A stretch of 64,000 bases of DNA from Silurus meridionalis. Lineage: Eukaryota > Chordata > Actinopteri > Siluriformes > Siluridae. The notes beneath the pieces are model-generated. The model did not search any database, was not told the origin of the DNA, and worked only from the letters and a program-made list of their open reading frames with translations. A program made the position numbers and the translations under genes. Where the stretch lies: assembly GCF_014805685.1 (NCBI RefSeq), contig NC_060891.1, forward strand, positions 5,763,001-5,827,000, read 5' to 3'. Shown here piece by piece: positions 1 to 13,420 of the stretch (position 1 is its first letter; the number at the start of each line of letters is the position of its first letter).

Positions 1-680
1 TATACACCGACCAAAATTGGGAAATGGGAAAAAGTATTTAATTGAAACTAGGCCATTATGAATGTTATACAAGAAGCACATTTGTTTTCTGCTGTGTTGC
101 TGGACTCCAGAGACAAAATAATTTAAGCAGCAGTTGAAGGAGCATGCAAATGCAAATCCCTCAGGAGCAGTTAGAACTTTATTTGAATTAAATTTATATA
201 CATAACACCGGGGGGATTCAAACTATCCACATCATGTGAATATTGTGATAAATTAACCTATGCAAATATATATTTAATAATTCTGGCTTTCAAGCATTCA
301 TGCATGCTTTTAAAATAACTGTTGATAGTAAGCATTGAAAAGACTGTGCCCTACACAGTTCACCAAAACGTGACACTTCGTAAGAAATTAATAACGTCGA
401 CTTCTACAACACAACCTTTTGACCCATTGAGAAAGAAGAGCTAGACAAAATATAGCCTCCAAAACAACCCAAAGCCAAACTGACTATCAAATACAGGTAT
501 AATATCGGTGTGAACAATTCAAGACAGTCATAGAACAAGTGAAGGAGGGAGAGGAAGAAACCTGGTGTGTTATGTGCCGGATCACGACAGGTAGAAACAT
601 GCAGGAAGAAGTTTCAGTTGTACTCAAGCCAAAGATATTGCACTGAGCTGATCATCTCAAGTAGAGACACAGTAAACTAG
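1..680. other. No gene recognised
   Basis: AT-rich sequence with no ORF or exon I can assign. It ends at a long CA microsatellite (689-733). Confidence 0.5.
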
Positions 681-686
681 TAACAG

Positions 687-688
<2 letters not shown>

Positions 689-733
<45 letters not shown>
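689..733. repeat. (CA)n microsatellite
   Basis: An uninterrupted CA dinucleotide run of about 45 bases lies immediately upstream of the first copy of the local duplication at 735-1190. The second copy at 3812 has no such run. Confidence 0.95.
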
Positions 734-734
<1 letters not shown>

Positions 735-735
<1 letters not shown>

Positions 736-1190
736 GTCTTTATCTCACCTCAGAGAACTGAATCGCCCAAGTGGGTGTAACAGCACCAAAGAAAGAAAGG
801 CAAAGTTTTACAAAGAAACTTTATAAATGTTTTCTAACTTCTCATCACTGAAAACTCAGGTAGGAGGTGACAAGATGAACCTTAGATATTTGTGTCATTT
901 AAAAGTTTGGGTGTGTTTTACACTGGTTTCCTAAAGCATGTTACAGTTACAGACATTTACAGGTAGAAAATAACATAGTTATAGACTTTTAAAATCTTTA
1001 CGTACAACAACACTCATACTTGCAAATTCATAACAGTTCCAAGCCAGTTTGTATAAAATGTTGAGTTGTAAAGCCACATGATTAAGTGTTAAGGTAACAA
1101 ATGTAATTACAGTTTACTCTACTCACAGAAGATAGCTGCTGCTTTTCTATTACTTGCAGCAAGAAGTAGTGAGAATTTGTATAAGATTGT
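735..1190. repeat. Local duplication, copy 1
   Basis: This block is a diverged direct copy of 3812-4280. Shared landmarks in the same order include an 'actcaggta' block, a 'gtgtcattta' block, a 'gcatgttacagt' block, 'cttgcaaattcataacagtt', a 'ccacatgattaa' block and 'agcaagaagt'. Weaker similarity continues to about 1610 and 4495 (a 'ggcagantaggantntagg' stretch). I see no coding potential. It is an old direct duplication with an offset of roughly 2.9-3.1 kb. Confidence 0.8.
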
Positions 1191-1266
1191 TAAATCTGTC
1201 TGCTGCTGTTTTTACCTTTTGTTTTAAGTAACTGTACTTTATATTAAGCCTTGGTTTGATGTAGAG

Positions 1267-1331
1267 AACAGAGGGGTATGAAGACGGATGATTCGCTTTG
1301 GCGACCCCTAATGGTAGAAAGAAGAAGAATT
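1267..1331 (+). mobile_element. RTE/Rex3-type LINE or SINE 3' tail fragment
   Basis: The stretch contains the 'ggcgacccctaa' core and an 'agaagaagaa' tail typical of RTE/Rex3 3' ends in fish. Matching cores are at 18864, 27060 and 61613 in this window. Only the 3' tail is present. Confidence 0.6.
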
Positions 1332-2480
1332 TATATTAAGCCTCTTTTTTTTAATATATTATCATAATTTTATTTTTTACATTTCAGAAGGCAAATTCTC
1401 TACTTTCTGCTAGCAATATTTTCAAATATCAGTAGATTTTTATATAATCATATATTTGCATAAAGTCACTTTTACTAGATCTTAATCTTCAACAGGAGAC
1501 TCTTTGACTGTCACTCTGTGCTGGAAGAATAAAAAAACCCTATCAGTGTAATCTTTTGTCTGTTATCTGTTATAAACATTTGGCAGAGTAGGGATTTTAG
1601 GAAGCATTTCTTTTGTGTGTGTTTCTGTTTGTTTTATTTTTTTATTGTAACTAATATTTTCAAAGTCCTTGGTTATTTGGTAAAACATTAATTTTCCATC
1701 CACACAAAGATTTAGGACCGATGTTTTTTTCTGTGAAATAGTCTTGTGCATTGAGTTTATTGTTTTATCAAATTTGATCATGTTGTTTTAATATATGTGT
1801 TTATACAACTGCGCATTACAAGGAACTTCAGTTCCTTCACCATCCTTCAGACAAGACATAAATCATGACAACTAATCAAAAGCAAAAGGTTTTAATCTAG
1901 TTTATCTCAGTTGAAAGCACTCAGAGTAAAGATCTAGCTATTTGACTACTTTCAATAGTTTAGTGCATCACGTGTATTTTGCACAAACGTACAACACCTT
2001 TCACTGTTCATAAATTGAAAGCACAAACATTCAATTCTTTGTAAATTGTATTCAAAAAACAGCTACAGTCTGTTTCCCCCTCTACTTCTCTCTCTTCCTC
2101 TCTTTGTCAAGCTATACATGCGGTTCTTGAGACATCCTGACCACTACGGCTCTCCGGACCTGTTCCATCCATGCCCTCTTTCTGGTTGGAGTTCTCATTA
2201 CTTAGATAATCACTCAAGGTGACTCCACATGAACAGCCTAAAAACACAACATACTGTGTAAACACTTAGAAGCCATAAAAATGGTTTAGAACTACTGCTG
2301 TAGTGTGAGAGCTTTAGCATTACAACTGCCACAAACAGTTTTTCACTTAAGTTTCCCCTTTGTTGAACATTTGAAAACTTCAATCAGTATAGACTTCATG
2401 TTAAAACTGTTATGAATTTCCTGGTTACACAATTGCATGTTTTGACCATAGTGCACCGTTTTAGAAGGGAATTTTTTATA
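1332..2480. other. No gene recognised
   Basis: AT-rich sequence. Only short low-complexity ORFs are visible on either strand, and I found no splice-bounded coding exon or recognisable repeat beyond the fading end of the duplication. Confidence 0.4.
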
Positions 2481-2489
2481 ACTGTACAG

Positions 2490-2705
2490 AGTGTCACACA
2501 GATGAGGATGAGTTACCATTTCATCATTCCTCTCAAGCCATCATCTCCTCTGGTTTGCTCATTAGAGATACAGTGCATTTATAGGCATAAACATATGCAA
2601 AATGTATATACTAATTAGATATAATTTTTGCAAAGCCACTTTGTTACATTGTCCACTGTTAAACGTGCTACACAAATGAAATCAAAATTCACTGAGTTGA
2701 ATTAT
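2490..2705 (+). mobile_element. L2-like LINE 3'-end relic
   Basis: The order of blocks ('cacagatgagga', 'tcctctca', 'ttgctcattag', then an 'aagccactttg' segment and a short A-rich end) matches the 3' ends at 57334-57550 and 45945-46195. It is strongly diverged and noncoding. Confidence 0.55.
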
Positions 2706-3811
2706 ATTGATTAAACATTTGTTAATTAGTTTGTATCAATGCATTTTTAATTAAATGCTATAGTTGAAATTTAATAATTCAAAAAATAATTCAAAATGAA
2801 TCTAATAATAATTAAAAAAGTTTATACTGTTGTTTCTTGTTTTGATTTTAAAAGGAAAGCATAAAAAAAAAAAAAAAAAAAACAAGTTTCAGTTGAACCT
2901 GATCCAGCTTATTTCACCTGAGGCAAAGAACACAGAGGTGACAGGAGGTATTAGAAGATCTGCAGGCATTAGTGAACATGTTATGATTCACCTGCACAAG
3001 GTCTCAGCTTTTATGCCACTTGAATCAAGTAATCAGGCATTAAAATGTATCCGTTAAAATTGTATTTATAGTTTGTGCAATTTCTAATTTCAGATTTGTG
3101 TTACAATTGTTTCTAAATCTGACATGAACAGGTTTTTTATGTATTATTTAAATGTCCTCCTTTTCATCACAGCACTGCTGAATTCACAGTTAGCTGATTG
3201 ACTATAGCAGTTATGTTCTATAACAGCATATGCAAATAACTGCATTCAAAAGGTTAAAAAGGAGTCTGAGGTGTCAAAGCTTTTTAAACCTGGTGAAGCT
3301 TCAACATAACGGAAAAGTCTTAAGGAGGAAAGGCTTTGTGTGTTTCTGTAACATGACAAGCTGCATTTTTCTCTTTATAACTTAAGGAGAAAGAAAAACA
3401 GAGAGAACCTTTTATGTAAGGTAAGAGATAACAGGAGCTAACATGTTAAGAAGACATTTCAACTGAAACATAACTATAATGTTCTTTACTTATTGAAAAT
3501 GGTAGTCATTGGAAAATTGTCTGGTAGGATAGGATTAATATAGCTTGGGACTGTTATTTGACAACAATTAACTTGCTGGTGGAAACAGTATTGTGCTTAT
3601 TATGAAATTTTAGTATTTCTTTTATTTTCCTATTTATTCCATATGACCACTATTAGCAAGGGAATCATATTACATATCTTTACATGTAAAAAGGTCATTC
3701 TATGACTTTTCGAAGATGCTATGGTAAGGGATATACTTACTAATGCACTTTTTACATTTGTCATCATAATTTTGTGTGAACTCTCCTGGGCCAAAACAAC
3801 AAATCATGTCT

Positions 3812-4280
3812 TTGGCTCACCTCCAATGCCTGAATTGCCCATGTGTGTGTAACAGAACAAAAGAAAGATATAAATGGAATCTTCAAGGAAAGATAAAGTT
3901 CCTATCCTTTAGAATTATTTTCTAATTTCGCAACACTGAGAACTCAGGTAGTTGGTGACAACATGAACCTAAGCTTCTTGTGTCATTTAAATGTTTAGGT
4001 GTGTTTTACTCTTGTGTCCTGGAGCATGTTACAGTCATAGATATTTATAGACATTCAATCATACGGTTATATACATTTACAGGCTTCACATACAGCATTG
4101 CACATGCTTGCAAATTCATAACAGTTCACTGCTAGAACTGTTAATGAAATATAAAGTTGTATATCCACATGATTAAATGAAATTGAAATTTGAAAGGACA
4201 GTTTTCTATTCCCACAGAAGAAAAGTGTTGCATTTCTATTACTTCTAGCAGCAAGAAGTGAGAATTTTTTGAAGATTAAC
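3812..4280. repeat. Local duplication, copy 2
   Basis: Diverged direct copy of 735-1190 with the same order of conserved blocks. The ORF inside it on the minus strand is not shared with copy 1 and is not supported as a gene. Confidence 0.8.
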
Positions 4281-5054
4281 AAATTATATTTTATAAGAAT
4301 ATATTTTTTTCATAGAGTGACTTTTAACATTCTTTTAACATTCCAAATCATTAGCAGATGTGATTGATCAATGTAATCAGTTGTGTGCACTTTGTAGTTA
4401 TCAAGGCAGTTTGTATTGTAACAGCTATTAGAGACTCGACTATTCTGTTATGATGCAAGCTGATATTTGGCAGATTAGGACTCTAGGAAGCTAAACAGAT
4501 AAAGTCAATTAATATAGGATCGCTTTTACCCTTACTGGTGCACAGCTTTTTACAGAAATAATCAATGTTGTTTCATTCAATTTTCCTGCTTTGCATTAAA
4601 CAGTTAACTGCAGCAAAAGTGAATAAGAAGAAAGTCTAATGATTGCATTTGTTTTATTCTTACTCATTACTTGATGATTTGCTTTTAAGACAATTAAAGC
4701 TTTATAAGCTGCCATTTTAGGCTTGGCCCATTTTTTTTCCCCAGGGAGTCTATTTACAAAACTGTGGTGAATCACTAAGTTCCTTCCATCAAAAAAGTCA
4801 TTGCTATTTATTTACTTAATTTTATTCCAGTTTTTACCAATCACATAAAAATGCAAAAACATTCAGTAGGCTGATACGGACAAATCTATGGATCTAAATC
4901 TAAATTGAAATGATAATACCCGTTAGACGTGTGTGGGTGACAGGACAAGAACAAAATCATTACTGAAGCAGTCACAGCAGTCTATTATCACTGAGAATGA
5001 ACTGGTCTAACTTGTCATATACAAACCTCACGCTACTCTTAAGACAAAGCCCTG

Positions 5055-5055
<1 letters not shown>
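4281..5055. other. No gene recognised
   Basis: AT-rich intergenic sequence. Nothing recognisable apart from the fading end of the duplication near 4495. Confidence 0.4.

Positions 5056-5135
<80 letters not shown>
5056..5135. repeat. (CA)n microsatellite
   Basis: A pure CA run of about 80 bases. Confidence 0.97.
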
Positions 5136-5136
<1 letters not shown>

Positions 5137-5671
5137 TATTTTTACACAAGGAATCTAGAATAAACAGCATTAGATGGGGAAATTAATAATATTAACTATC
5201 TGGTTATGCTAACATACTGTAACTTACAATTGTTTTGATTGTTTGTGAAAATCATAAGAACAGAGTGTATATAGTTTTGCAGAGTCCACTCCAGAATATT
5301 TAAGTAAATACTTTAATAAAAAACAAAACAATAAAACTTAAATTTGTAAATTTCATAAAAACAAAGTTAATATATTAGCACTTTCTTTCAAAAGCACACA
5401 AGTCCAATTAATGCACTTTAAAAAGTTTTTGTGATATTTCCTCTCCGAGGAAGGTTTTTTCAAGTGTTCATTTTAGGACTGTTAATAATTTCAAAACAAA
5501 ATTGTTGGCTTAAAAAAACATATATATTTATTTTGTTCATGTGATAAACGGGCCAGACTATTCAAATGCAAGAAATGTTGTTGTATATACTGAATGATCA
5601 GGCATTTTTAAGTTCCCTTTAAAAAAACTATAAAATACTGCCATGCATTATTGGTGTATTTATGCACATGT

Positions 5672-5790
5672 GGTATATTTTATACCACACCATACCGCAC
5701 ACAGTCATTTTACACCACACCATACCGCACACGGACACTTTATGGACATTTTACACCACACCATACCGCACACGGACACTTTATGGAAAA
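5672..5790 (+). repeat. Short minisatellite plus LINE-type 3' tail
   Basis: Three near-identical units carry 'accacaccataccgcacac', the later two followed by 'ggacactttatgg'. After an AT-rich stretch comes a 'catttcactgcatgtcgta' block and 'gacaaataaaatttgatt' (5990-6060), a 3' end seen on many fish retroposons. The two overlapping ORFs here are translations of the repeat and are not genes. Confidence 0.75.
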
Positions 5791-6519
5791 CCTTAAATTG
5801 TTTATTGTTTTACTGTTCACTGTTTACTGCTATAAGCATTTTTTTGTATATACATCTTTTTCTCTTACATATATAGCTATCTTTATATCTTATCTTATAT
5901 ATTCTTATATTTTATTTTATATAGTTTTTCTAATTTATTTTGTATTATTTTTTCTCCCCATCCTATTCCCTCATGCCGGACCGTCGTAATAAGCATTTCA
6001 CTGCATGTCGTACCCTGTATGTATGTGTATGTGACAAATAAAATTTGATTAGATTTGATTTAATTTGCATTTGACTAGATTTATGCTTCACATTTGTATT
6101 ATGTTTAAACAAACAAACTTATTTTTTTATTACAATTGCAATTCTCTAAGCAGGCAACAGAGGTCTCCAATAACAGTACTGTACATGTAGTGGATGTAGT
6201 AAAAAATTAGTGCAGTGCAAAGGCTACTAAAGTATTGGTATAATGGTGGATGTTAAAAATAGCATACAGTTGACAAGCCTTTACTCCTTACATCATTACT
6301 CTGATAACGACAACAAGCAATGAAGGTGCTGTTAAAGTGTCTTACAAATGAAAAAGAGAAATACATCATTCTCATGGTCTTGACAAAATGATTAAACAGC
6401 TTCCTGCTGGTTTCTTAATGTACAGCTAATTACTTCTCTTATAATAGATACAGTGGGAAAAACAAAGGCAATAATTTTTTTATATCTTTATAATATTTAA
6501 TATTCAAGATTATGTTCTA

Positions 6520-7880
6520 CAGGTGCATCTCAGTAAATTAGAATATAATTAAAAATGTGATTTATTTTAGTAATTCAATACAAAAAGTAAACTTGTATAT
6601 TATATAGATTCATCATGCACAGACTGATATTGCAAGTGATTATTTCCTTTAATTTTGATGATTATGGCTTACAGCTAATGAAAACCCAAAATTCAGTATC
6701 TCAGAAAATGTTTAAATTACTTAAGACCAATAATAATAATAAAAAAAACATTTAACACAGAAATGTTAGACTACTGTAAAGTATGAACATGAACAGTACT
6801 CAATACTCAGTCAGGGCTCCCTTTGCATTAATTACTTCAGCAATGCAGCGTGGCTTGGAGATCAGTCTGTGACACTGCTGGCATGTTATTAAAGCCCAGG
6901 TTGCTCTGATAGCGGCCTTCACCTCTTCTACGTTGTTGCCAGTGTGGGCTGGTGCCAAGTCCTGTTGAAAATTGAAATCAGCAACTCTATAAAGCTGGTC
7001 AGCAGAGGGAAGCATGTAGTGTTCTAAAACTTCCTGGTAGACGGCTGCTCTGACCTTGGATTTGATAAAACACAGGAGACCAACACTAGCAGATGACATG
7101 ACTCCCTAAATCACCACTGACTGTGTAAACTTTACACTGGACCTCAAGCAAATTGAATTCTGTGCCTCTCCTCTCTTCTTTTAGATTCTGGGACCTTGAT
7201 TTCCAAATGAAATACAAAATTTCCCTTTATCTGAAAATATGGCCCACTGAGCAACAGTCCATTCCTTTTTGTCCTTTACCCAGGTAAGACAGGTCGGACG
7301 TTGTCTCTGGTTCAGGAGTGGCTTGACACAAGGAATGCGTCAGTTGTAGCCCATGGATACATCTGTGTGTGGAGGCTCTGGAAGCACTGAATCCAGCTGC
7401 AGTCCACTCTTTGTGAATATCCCCAAATTCTTGAATGGGCTTCATTTCACCTTTTCCTGCAACATTTTCTACTTCCATTCAACTTTTCATTAATGTGCTT
7501 GGATACAGCAGTCTGTGAACAGCAGCTTCTTTAGCGATGACCTTTTGTCTCTTATCCTCCATGTGCAGGGTGTCAAAGATTGTCTTCTGGCCAACTGCCA
7601 AGTCAGCAGTCTTCCCCCATGATTGTGTGGCCTGAACCAGACTGAGACACCATTTAAAGGCTCAGGAAACCTTTGCAGGTGTTTGGATTTAATTAATTAA
7701 TTAGAGTGTGACACCACAAGTCTCCAATATTAACCTTTCTCACAATATTCTAATTTTCTGAGATACTGAATTTTGGGTTTTCATTAGCTGCAAGCAATAA
7801 TCATCAAAACTAAAAGAAATAAACACTTGGAATATATCAGTCTGTGTATGATGAATCTGCATAATATACAAGTTTCACTT
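6520..7880 (-). mobile_element. Degenerate Tc1-like transposon
   Basis: The left end begins 'acaggtgcatctcagtaaat'. Long inverted repeats pair about 6585-6715 with about 7733-7872 (both contain 'aattcagtatctcag' and 'cagactgatat' in opposite orientation); the outer part of the right repeat is missing. Minus-strand relics of a Tc1-type transposase lie at 7478-7227 (helix-turn-helix-like 'HKEWTAAGFSASRAS') and 7099-6800 ('FQQDLAPAHT', the region of the second catalytic Asp, then the C-terminal 'CQQCHRLI'). Between these motifs a stretch usually present is deleted and the frame is broken, so it cannot make an active enzyme. Confidence 0.9.
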
Positions 7881-9340
7881 CACAGGTTTTTAGTGCCTGT
7901 GATTTTAGTGGTTGTGTTAAAAATTTTGCACCAAAACATTTGCATGCAAATGGTCTTTAATTTAATTTCTGCTAAATAACTTGAGTATTTGTATGCTGTC
8001 TGTAGCTAATAAGTAGATGTTCTTTGAAAATGAAACAGTCTCCTAATCATCCTGCAGGATTTTAAAGTATAATCTTCTTAACAGTGGATTGTGAATAGTA
8101 GGGAAATAGGCCATTAATGTGAAAAAAGAAATTGTAGTGCTTGGAATAGGAAGAGTGTACTCCAAGAAGTAATGTGTGTCTGTATATTTATTTTGTTTAA
8201 TTTTATTTAATGTTTATTCATGCTGTTCACTGAAACCATTTGGGTGACATTTGGAAAGTTGGGCCAGGCTCATGGGCCCAGGAGTGGGAGCTTGGGGGTG
8301 CTGGGACTTTAAACTTACAATCTCCTGATCATCATCTAAACCACTGAGCTTTCACTTTACTATACTGAAAATTGTATAATCATGATGCTTCACACTTTAT
8401 ATATATCTTTGTGCATTTTATATTTTTAATGTAAATTTTTCTGTGACTACTAAAGCAAACTATTTCTAAAGAATTATTGGATAATTCACTAGACAATACC
8501 GCTTGTAGTTGGCCAATAATTAACAAGATAAACAAACCAATATATTTACAAAATAATTTACAAGTGAACGCTTAGTAGTATGACAAAAGTAGAATACCTT
8601 TAAGCAGACAAAACTGGCTAAACTTGGATAATCTGTGATGCTGATAATTGACCGCTAGGTGTCAGCATAGACATCAATTACATCTACCATATAACATTTC
8701 AAGTACTTTAAGCTGCTAGTTACCCAGACCAGACCAAACCAATTTACTAAACATAGACTCCACACCAGCAGAATATCTTTATCTATATTTTTAAATAGTG
8801 TTTTATAGTGCTAATCTAACCAAAAATAAATAAATAAAGATACTGTGGTGTGGTGGTCTTGATGGATGCAAAGTAGGAAGTGAAATAAGCACAAAAACTC
8901 GTGAGGTTTCTTAATTTTTTCTTGTCAGGGCATGCACCAAACAGTGGAACAAGAATCATCCAACATGGTTCCAGATAGAAGGGGGGGGGAACTTATGATT
9001 ACACAAATGATTAGCACTTTCTATCATGACAAACAAAGCGTTGTCTACTAGTCCAACAACCTCTTTTTTCTTTCTCCTCTTAGCCAAACAGTTAGACCCT
9101 TTATAAGTGAGGCTCCTCCCTTTAAATTGAAACAGATCAAAAACAATATTATGTCAGCTACAATCTCATTAGCCGAAACTTTACTTAAGAATTAGATAAG
9201 CTTCAACCTCCTGTTATAAACATTGTCATTAGTGTCTTCTTTAAGAAGCTTTATTTTCAACAAGACAGCTAATGAGATATTTAAAAGACATGCACCCACG
9301 ATAACATTTAAATAACATTCTCCACACTCTCAATGAATAA
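7881..9340. other. No gene; one short interspersed relic
   Basis: No coding exon recognised. At about 8262-8350 there is a diverged relic of the repeat seen at 41085-41290 ('gggcccaggagtgggagctt' and a 'ccactgagct' end). The rest is AT-rich unique-looking sequence. Confidence 0.45.
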
Positions 9341-9344
9341 ACTC

Positions 9345-9368
9345 CTCTCCTATCTATCTATATATCTA

Positions 9369-9401
<33 letters not shown>

Positions 9402-9402
9402 G
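9345..9402. repeat. (TATC)n/(TCTG)n microsatellite
   Basis: Tetranucleotide runs of TATC passing into TCTG. The + strand ORF across it is an artefact. The following 9480-9525 ('accaataaagctt') resembles a retroposon 3' tail. Confidence 0.9.
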
Positions 9403-9540
9403 TATTTGTGTATTTGTGTATATTTGATATTTGTATGTTGTTGATTTGTTTGTTATATGTAAATCTTTTTTCGTGGCTAATGCTTTGTCAATACTGTACC
9501 ATAGTCATACCAATAAAGCTTGTTTAAACATAATCTAGTC

Positions 9541-11838
9541 TCTCTTTCTGCTAACTAGACCTCGGTGTTATGTGGGTAAACCTTACAGTTGACATATCTA
9601 TGTCAATCAGTTCAGTGTACCACTATAGTAGAATAATAATGTTATACTGTGTTGTGAATAGAAAATAAACAAACTAAATTCACCTTAAAGTACATTAAAA
9701 CTGTACCCCTACCTAATAATGTTCAAATAAAAATAAACAAAATTTTGGCTTTGTTCAGAAATTAGGCAAACTGTGTGCTTTTGTGCAAATTCTAAGAGTA
9801 TGAAAACGCACAATACCCCACAATGTCAACCAAAATCCATTAATTCTCCTCTGTCAGCCATTGTAGAATGAAAAAATAAAATAAAAACAGCTATAAAAAT
9901 CCACACAAATATGTTTGACTTTGTGCAGTTTGCCACAGATGTGAGTCCTACTAGCATGCTCTCTGACCATTCAATCAAAGGATGTAAAAATGCTGACATG
10001 CCTGGACACCTGCTAGCCTTGGAGTGAACAAATTTCAGTCTATTTAGTTAAAGCAACAGCTTCAAGCAAAATAGATTTAAACCCACAATGAGCCCATGCT
10101 GTTCATTTCTTCTGGCCTTACAGCACTCCGTGATATAATGTCTGAAATCTGATTGGATGGAAACTCCAACTTGAAATTTTAATCCAGGTGCTCCTAGGAA
10201 CAGAGAGAAATGCCATGCTAACATAAGTCAGTAATTCTGATTCAAGGAAAGCCTTGCTGGCCCTCACGGCCTTCCACTGTTATGCACAATAATAATACTG
10301 TCTATAAATTAATGAAATTGTAAATAGAAAGACATTATAAAGACTCTGTAAAGATTCACATTATTTGCTGGCTTAACATGAAAAAGTCGAACAAACAAAA
10401 AAAGAAATAAGCATGAGCATTAGCATGATACGGCGGATCCACAATAACAATAACTAAAATACTAAACAGAAGAGTAAACTAGAAACATAACCTTAATGTG
10501 AACATTAGAATGACACCTAGGAAGACAATCTGAGATATTGGGGGTATGCAAAGTAATGTTTAAGACATTTTAAAGAATTGCATGTGAAGTAATAAGAAGT
10601 TGTCAGTCCATTAGCATCCTGACCAGCAACCCAAATAAATATTAATGATCCATCTCCTGAAAATGAAATTTCTTTTGGTAATGTAAAAATATACTGAATT
10701 TGACAGATCATTAGTCCTAACTGGTAATTATTTTCCTTTTTCTGATGTAAATCGGTATATAAGTATTTCCTTACTCGCACATATAATTTCAATCTTTGAT
10801 TTTCTTAATTTGATCTTACCTGCTCGCTCTGAGGGCATAAAGAATTACAGATAAAAAAATTATGATAGGCACAAAATATTGCAAAATATGCAATATGTTC
10901 ACAGAAGTGTTTTAATAGGGTCAATGAAAGACAGAACAGAGGCTTTTCTATTTAAAGTTTTCACCCAATAAAAAGAACAGACTTTTTCCTAGTTGATCAA
11001 AATTCCAGTTAAATTCGTGTTACTTCTACTCATCTGTGTTTTTTTAGGTAATGGGATTTAGATTAATAATTAGTGTGAATACCAGGCAATTCTGCTTATA
11101 TCCTGGCTACACTTCACTGACCCCTGAAATCTCTAGGCTCCACTTAGAGATTCACTGATTAAAAGTCAAGTCAGATCAGAATTCTTTGTCTGATAATTAG
11201 TATAGCAACACAGGACTGTACATGTACAGAATCTAAATAGTATTGAAAGGGAAGACAGCATTACAAAGCACTCAACAAAAGCTAACAAAATGTCTCCCAG
11301 CATACACAAGCTTAAGACCAATAAGTCAATTTGCAAATATTATTATTCTACCTGGTTGTCAAAAATAAAGATAAATGTTAGAAAGAAATAATGCATGGAC
11401 TGATGTGTCAACTATATACAAACTTATCAGTGTTAGAATGTGATCAAACAGAAACATATGTTGGATATATGCATATATACATATCCATAAAAAATATGTA
11501 AGACAAAGAGTAATTTTGTAGTTAACAAAAATTATTAAACGTTTAGCTTTGATGACAACTTGGCACACTCATGACATTGTCCCATTAGTTTCACAAGGAA
11601 ATCACCTGAAATGGTTTTCAATTCATAGGTGTGCCTTTTCAAGAATTATTATTATTATTATTTTTACAATTTCTTTCCTTTTAAATGTGCTTTAGACCAT
11701 CAGCAGAGTAAAGGCTGAGGAAAAAGTCAATAGCCCTATTAATGCTACAACTGTATACAAATCCATATTTTGGCAAGAAACATTTATTAAAGTAAAGAGA
11801 AAAGACAGTCAATCATTATTCCAGAAATTATCATCAGT
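9541..11838. other. No gene recognised (2.3 kb)
   Basis: AT-rich intergenic DNA. Short ORFs on both strands show no family resemblance and no splice-bounded structure. I see no repeat structure apart from an ATT run near 11645. Confidence 0.4.
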
Positions 11839-11839
11839 C

Positions 11840-12450
11840 AAACCAAAAATCAATACATTTCCTTGGATTGGTTCCTGGATATGTGGCTCCCACTGTGAAG
11901 CATGGAGGTGGAGGTGTGATGGTGTGGGGGTGCTTTGCTGGTTGACACTGTTGATGATTTTGTCAAAATTGAGAACTTACTTACCCAGAATGGCTACCAC
12001 AGCATTTTGTAATGACATGCTATCCTATCTTGTTTACCATAACTATTGGACTCCTTTGTTTTCCAAAGGTTTTCCAAAGCACTTTTGTACGTCGCTCTGG
12101 ATAAGGGCGTCTGCTAAATGCCGCAAATGTAAATGTAAATGTAAAGGAGTGTGACCCCAAACACATATTTAGGTTTTGTAGGATCTATTTGTTCAAAAAG
12201 GAGAGTGATGGAGTGCTGCATCAATGACTCCACAATTACCCAATCTAATTCCAGTGATGATTTGGAATGAGTTGGACCGGAGAGTGAAGGAAAAGCAGCC
12301 AACAAGCACTCAACACCTCTTTGAACTACTCAGTATTATTGGAAAACCATTAAAGATGACTATTTCATGAGACTGACTGAGAGAATGTCAAGAGTGAACA
12401 AAGCTGTCATCAAAGCAAAAGGTGGCAGGTTTGATGAATTTAAAATATAA
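11840..12450 (+). mobile_element. Tc1-like transposase relic interrupted by a retroposon tail
   Basis: Plus-strand translation gives a broken Tc1 pattern: a 'GGGGVMVWGCFAG'-type segment near 11905-11942 (frame-shifted) and a later 'WNELDRRVKEKQPTS' segment at about 12257-12305 followed by a diverged C-terminal part. Between them, about 12056-12150, lies a foreign tail ('ggataagggcgtctgctaaa' then repeated 'aaatgt' units), a common fish retroposon 3' end. Frames are disrupted throughout. Confidence 0.8.
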
Positions 12451-12459
12451 AACATATTC

Positions 12460-13115
12460 TGGGTTATTTAACACATTTTTGTATACTACATAAATGCATG
12501 TTCTTTCATAGTTTGGATGACTTGAGTATTAATGCACAATGTTATAAAAACCCCTAAAAAGGTATTTTTGAAGAGGTTTTTTGTTCTTTTCCCTTATTTG
12601 ACTAGAGAAGATAGATATAAGATATAGTGAAATGGGTGAAAGACACAAGTGAAGTAGTTTTGTTGGTGTTATAACTAAGGTTTATGTTTAAGTAGAATTG
12701 CCCTACAGTCCTCAGTCACACCCTAAAATGTGTGTAAGCCGCAGTGAAGTCAGTGCTTGTTGTGATGAAGAATGGCATTTAAAAAGTCAGACTGGGCTTG
12801 CCCAGAACCCCATTGACTCACTCCCTTTAGACTACACCCAAACAGCTGTTGATTAAACATGCTCAAAATGTGCATCACATCCTGCAAACCAAGTGGCAAA
12901 GTTTAGCAATAAAATTATATATTAATTATATTATAATATATAAGAATTCACAAAGATTATGGCTTATATCATGACAAAGCTTTGGGGATAGTTCACATTA
13001 TATAAGTTAGAAACTCTAGATGTTTACAATTGAGAGTGTTTGGGTGTGTGGGTTATGCAAATCTGGTTAAATAGAAAGAGTGCGGGTGAGAGTGAACCCC
13101 TGGATAGGGTTGTTG
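12460..13115. other. No gene recognised
   Basis: AT-rich sequence with no exon, RNA gene or repeat I can name. Confidence 0.4.
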
Positions 13116-13119
13116 CATT

Positions 13120-13420
13120 ATCTACACTACTGGACAAAAATCTTTGTGGACACTTGATCATCCGATTTGTAGGTGCTTTTTGAACATCTCATTTTACATT
13201 TAGTCCCCATTTGCTTTTATAATAACATCAACTCTCCTGATAAGATTATCCACTATATTTTGGAATGTGGTTGTGGAGATTTGTGCTTATTCACCCACAA
13301 GGGTGTTAGTAAAGTCAAGTACTAATGTATCATGATGACCCCTCGGGTGCAGTCAGCATTCCAATTCATTCCAAAGGAGTTCAGTAGGGTTGTAGTCACA
13401 ATTTTATAGCAGGGCACTCA
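13120..13420. mobile_element. Decayed DNA-transposon-derived repeat
   Basis: It begins with a 'ctactggacaaaaatctttg' end and shares an ordered core with 42040-42180 ('acatttagtnccc', 'atttgcn', 'ggagatttgtgct'). This looks like a nonautonomous DNA-transposon family with two copies in the window. No transposase is readable. Confidence 0.5.

Noticed and set aside
5643..5989. Overlapping ORFs of 77 and 112 codons
   Set aside because: Translations of a short minisatellite and the following AT-rich retroposon tail.
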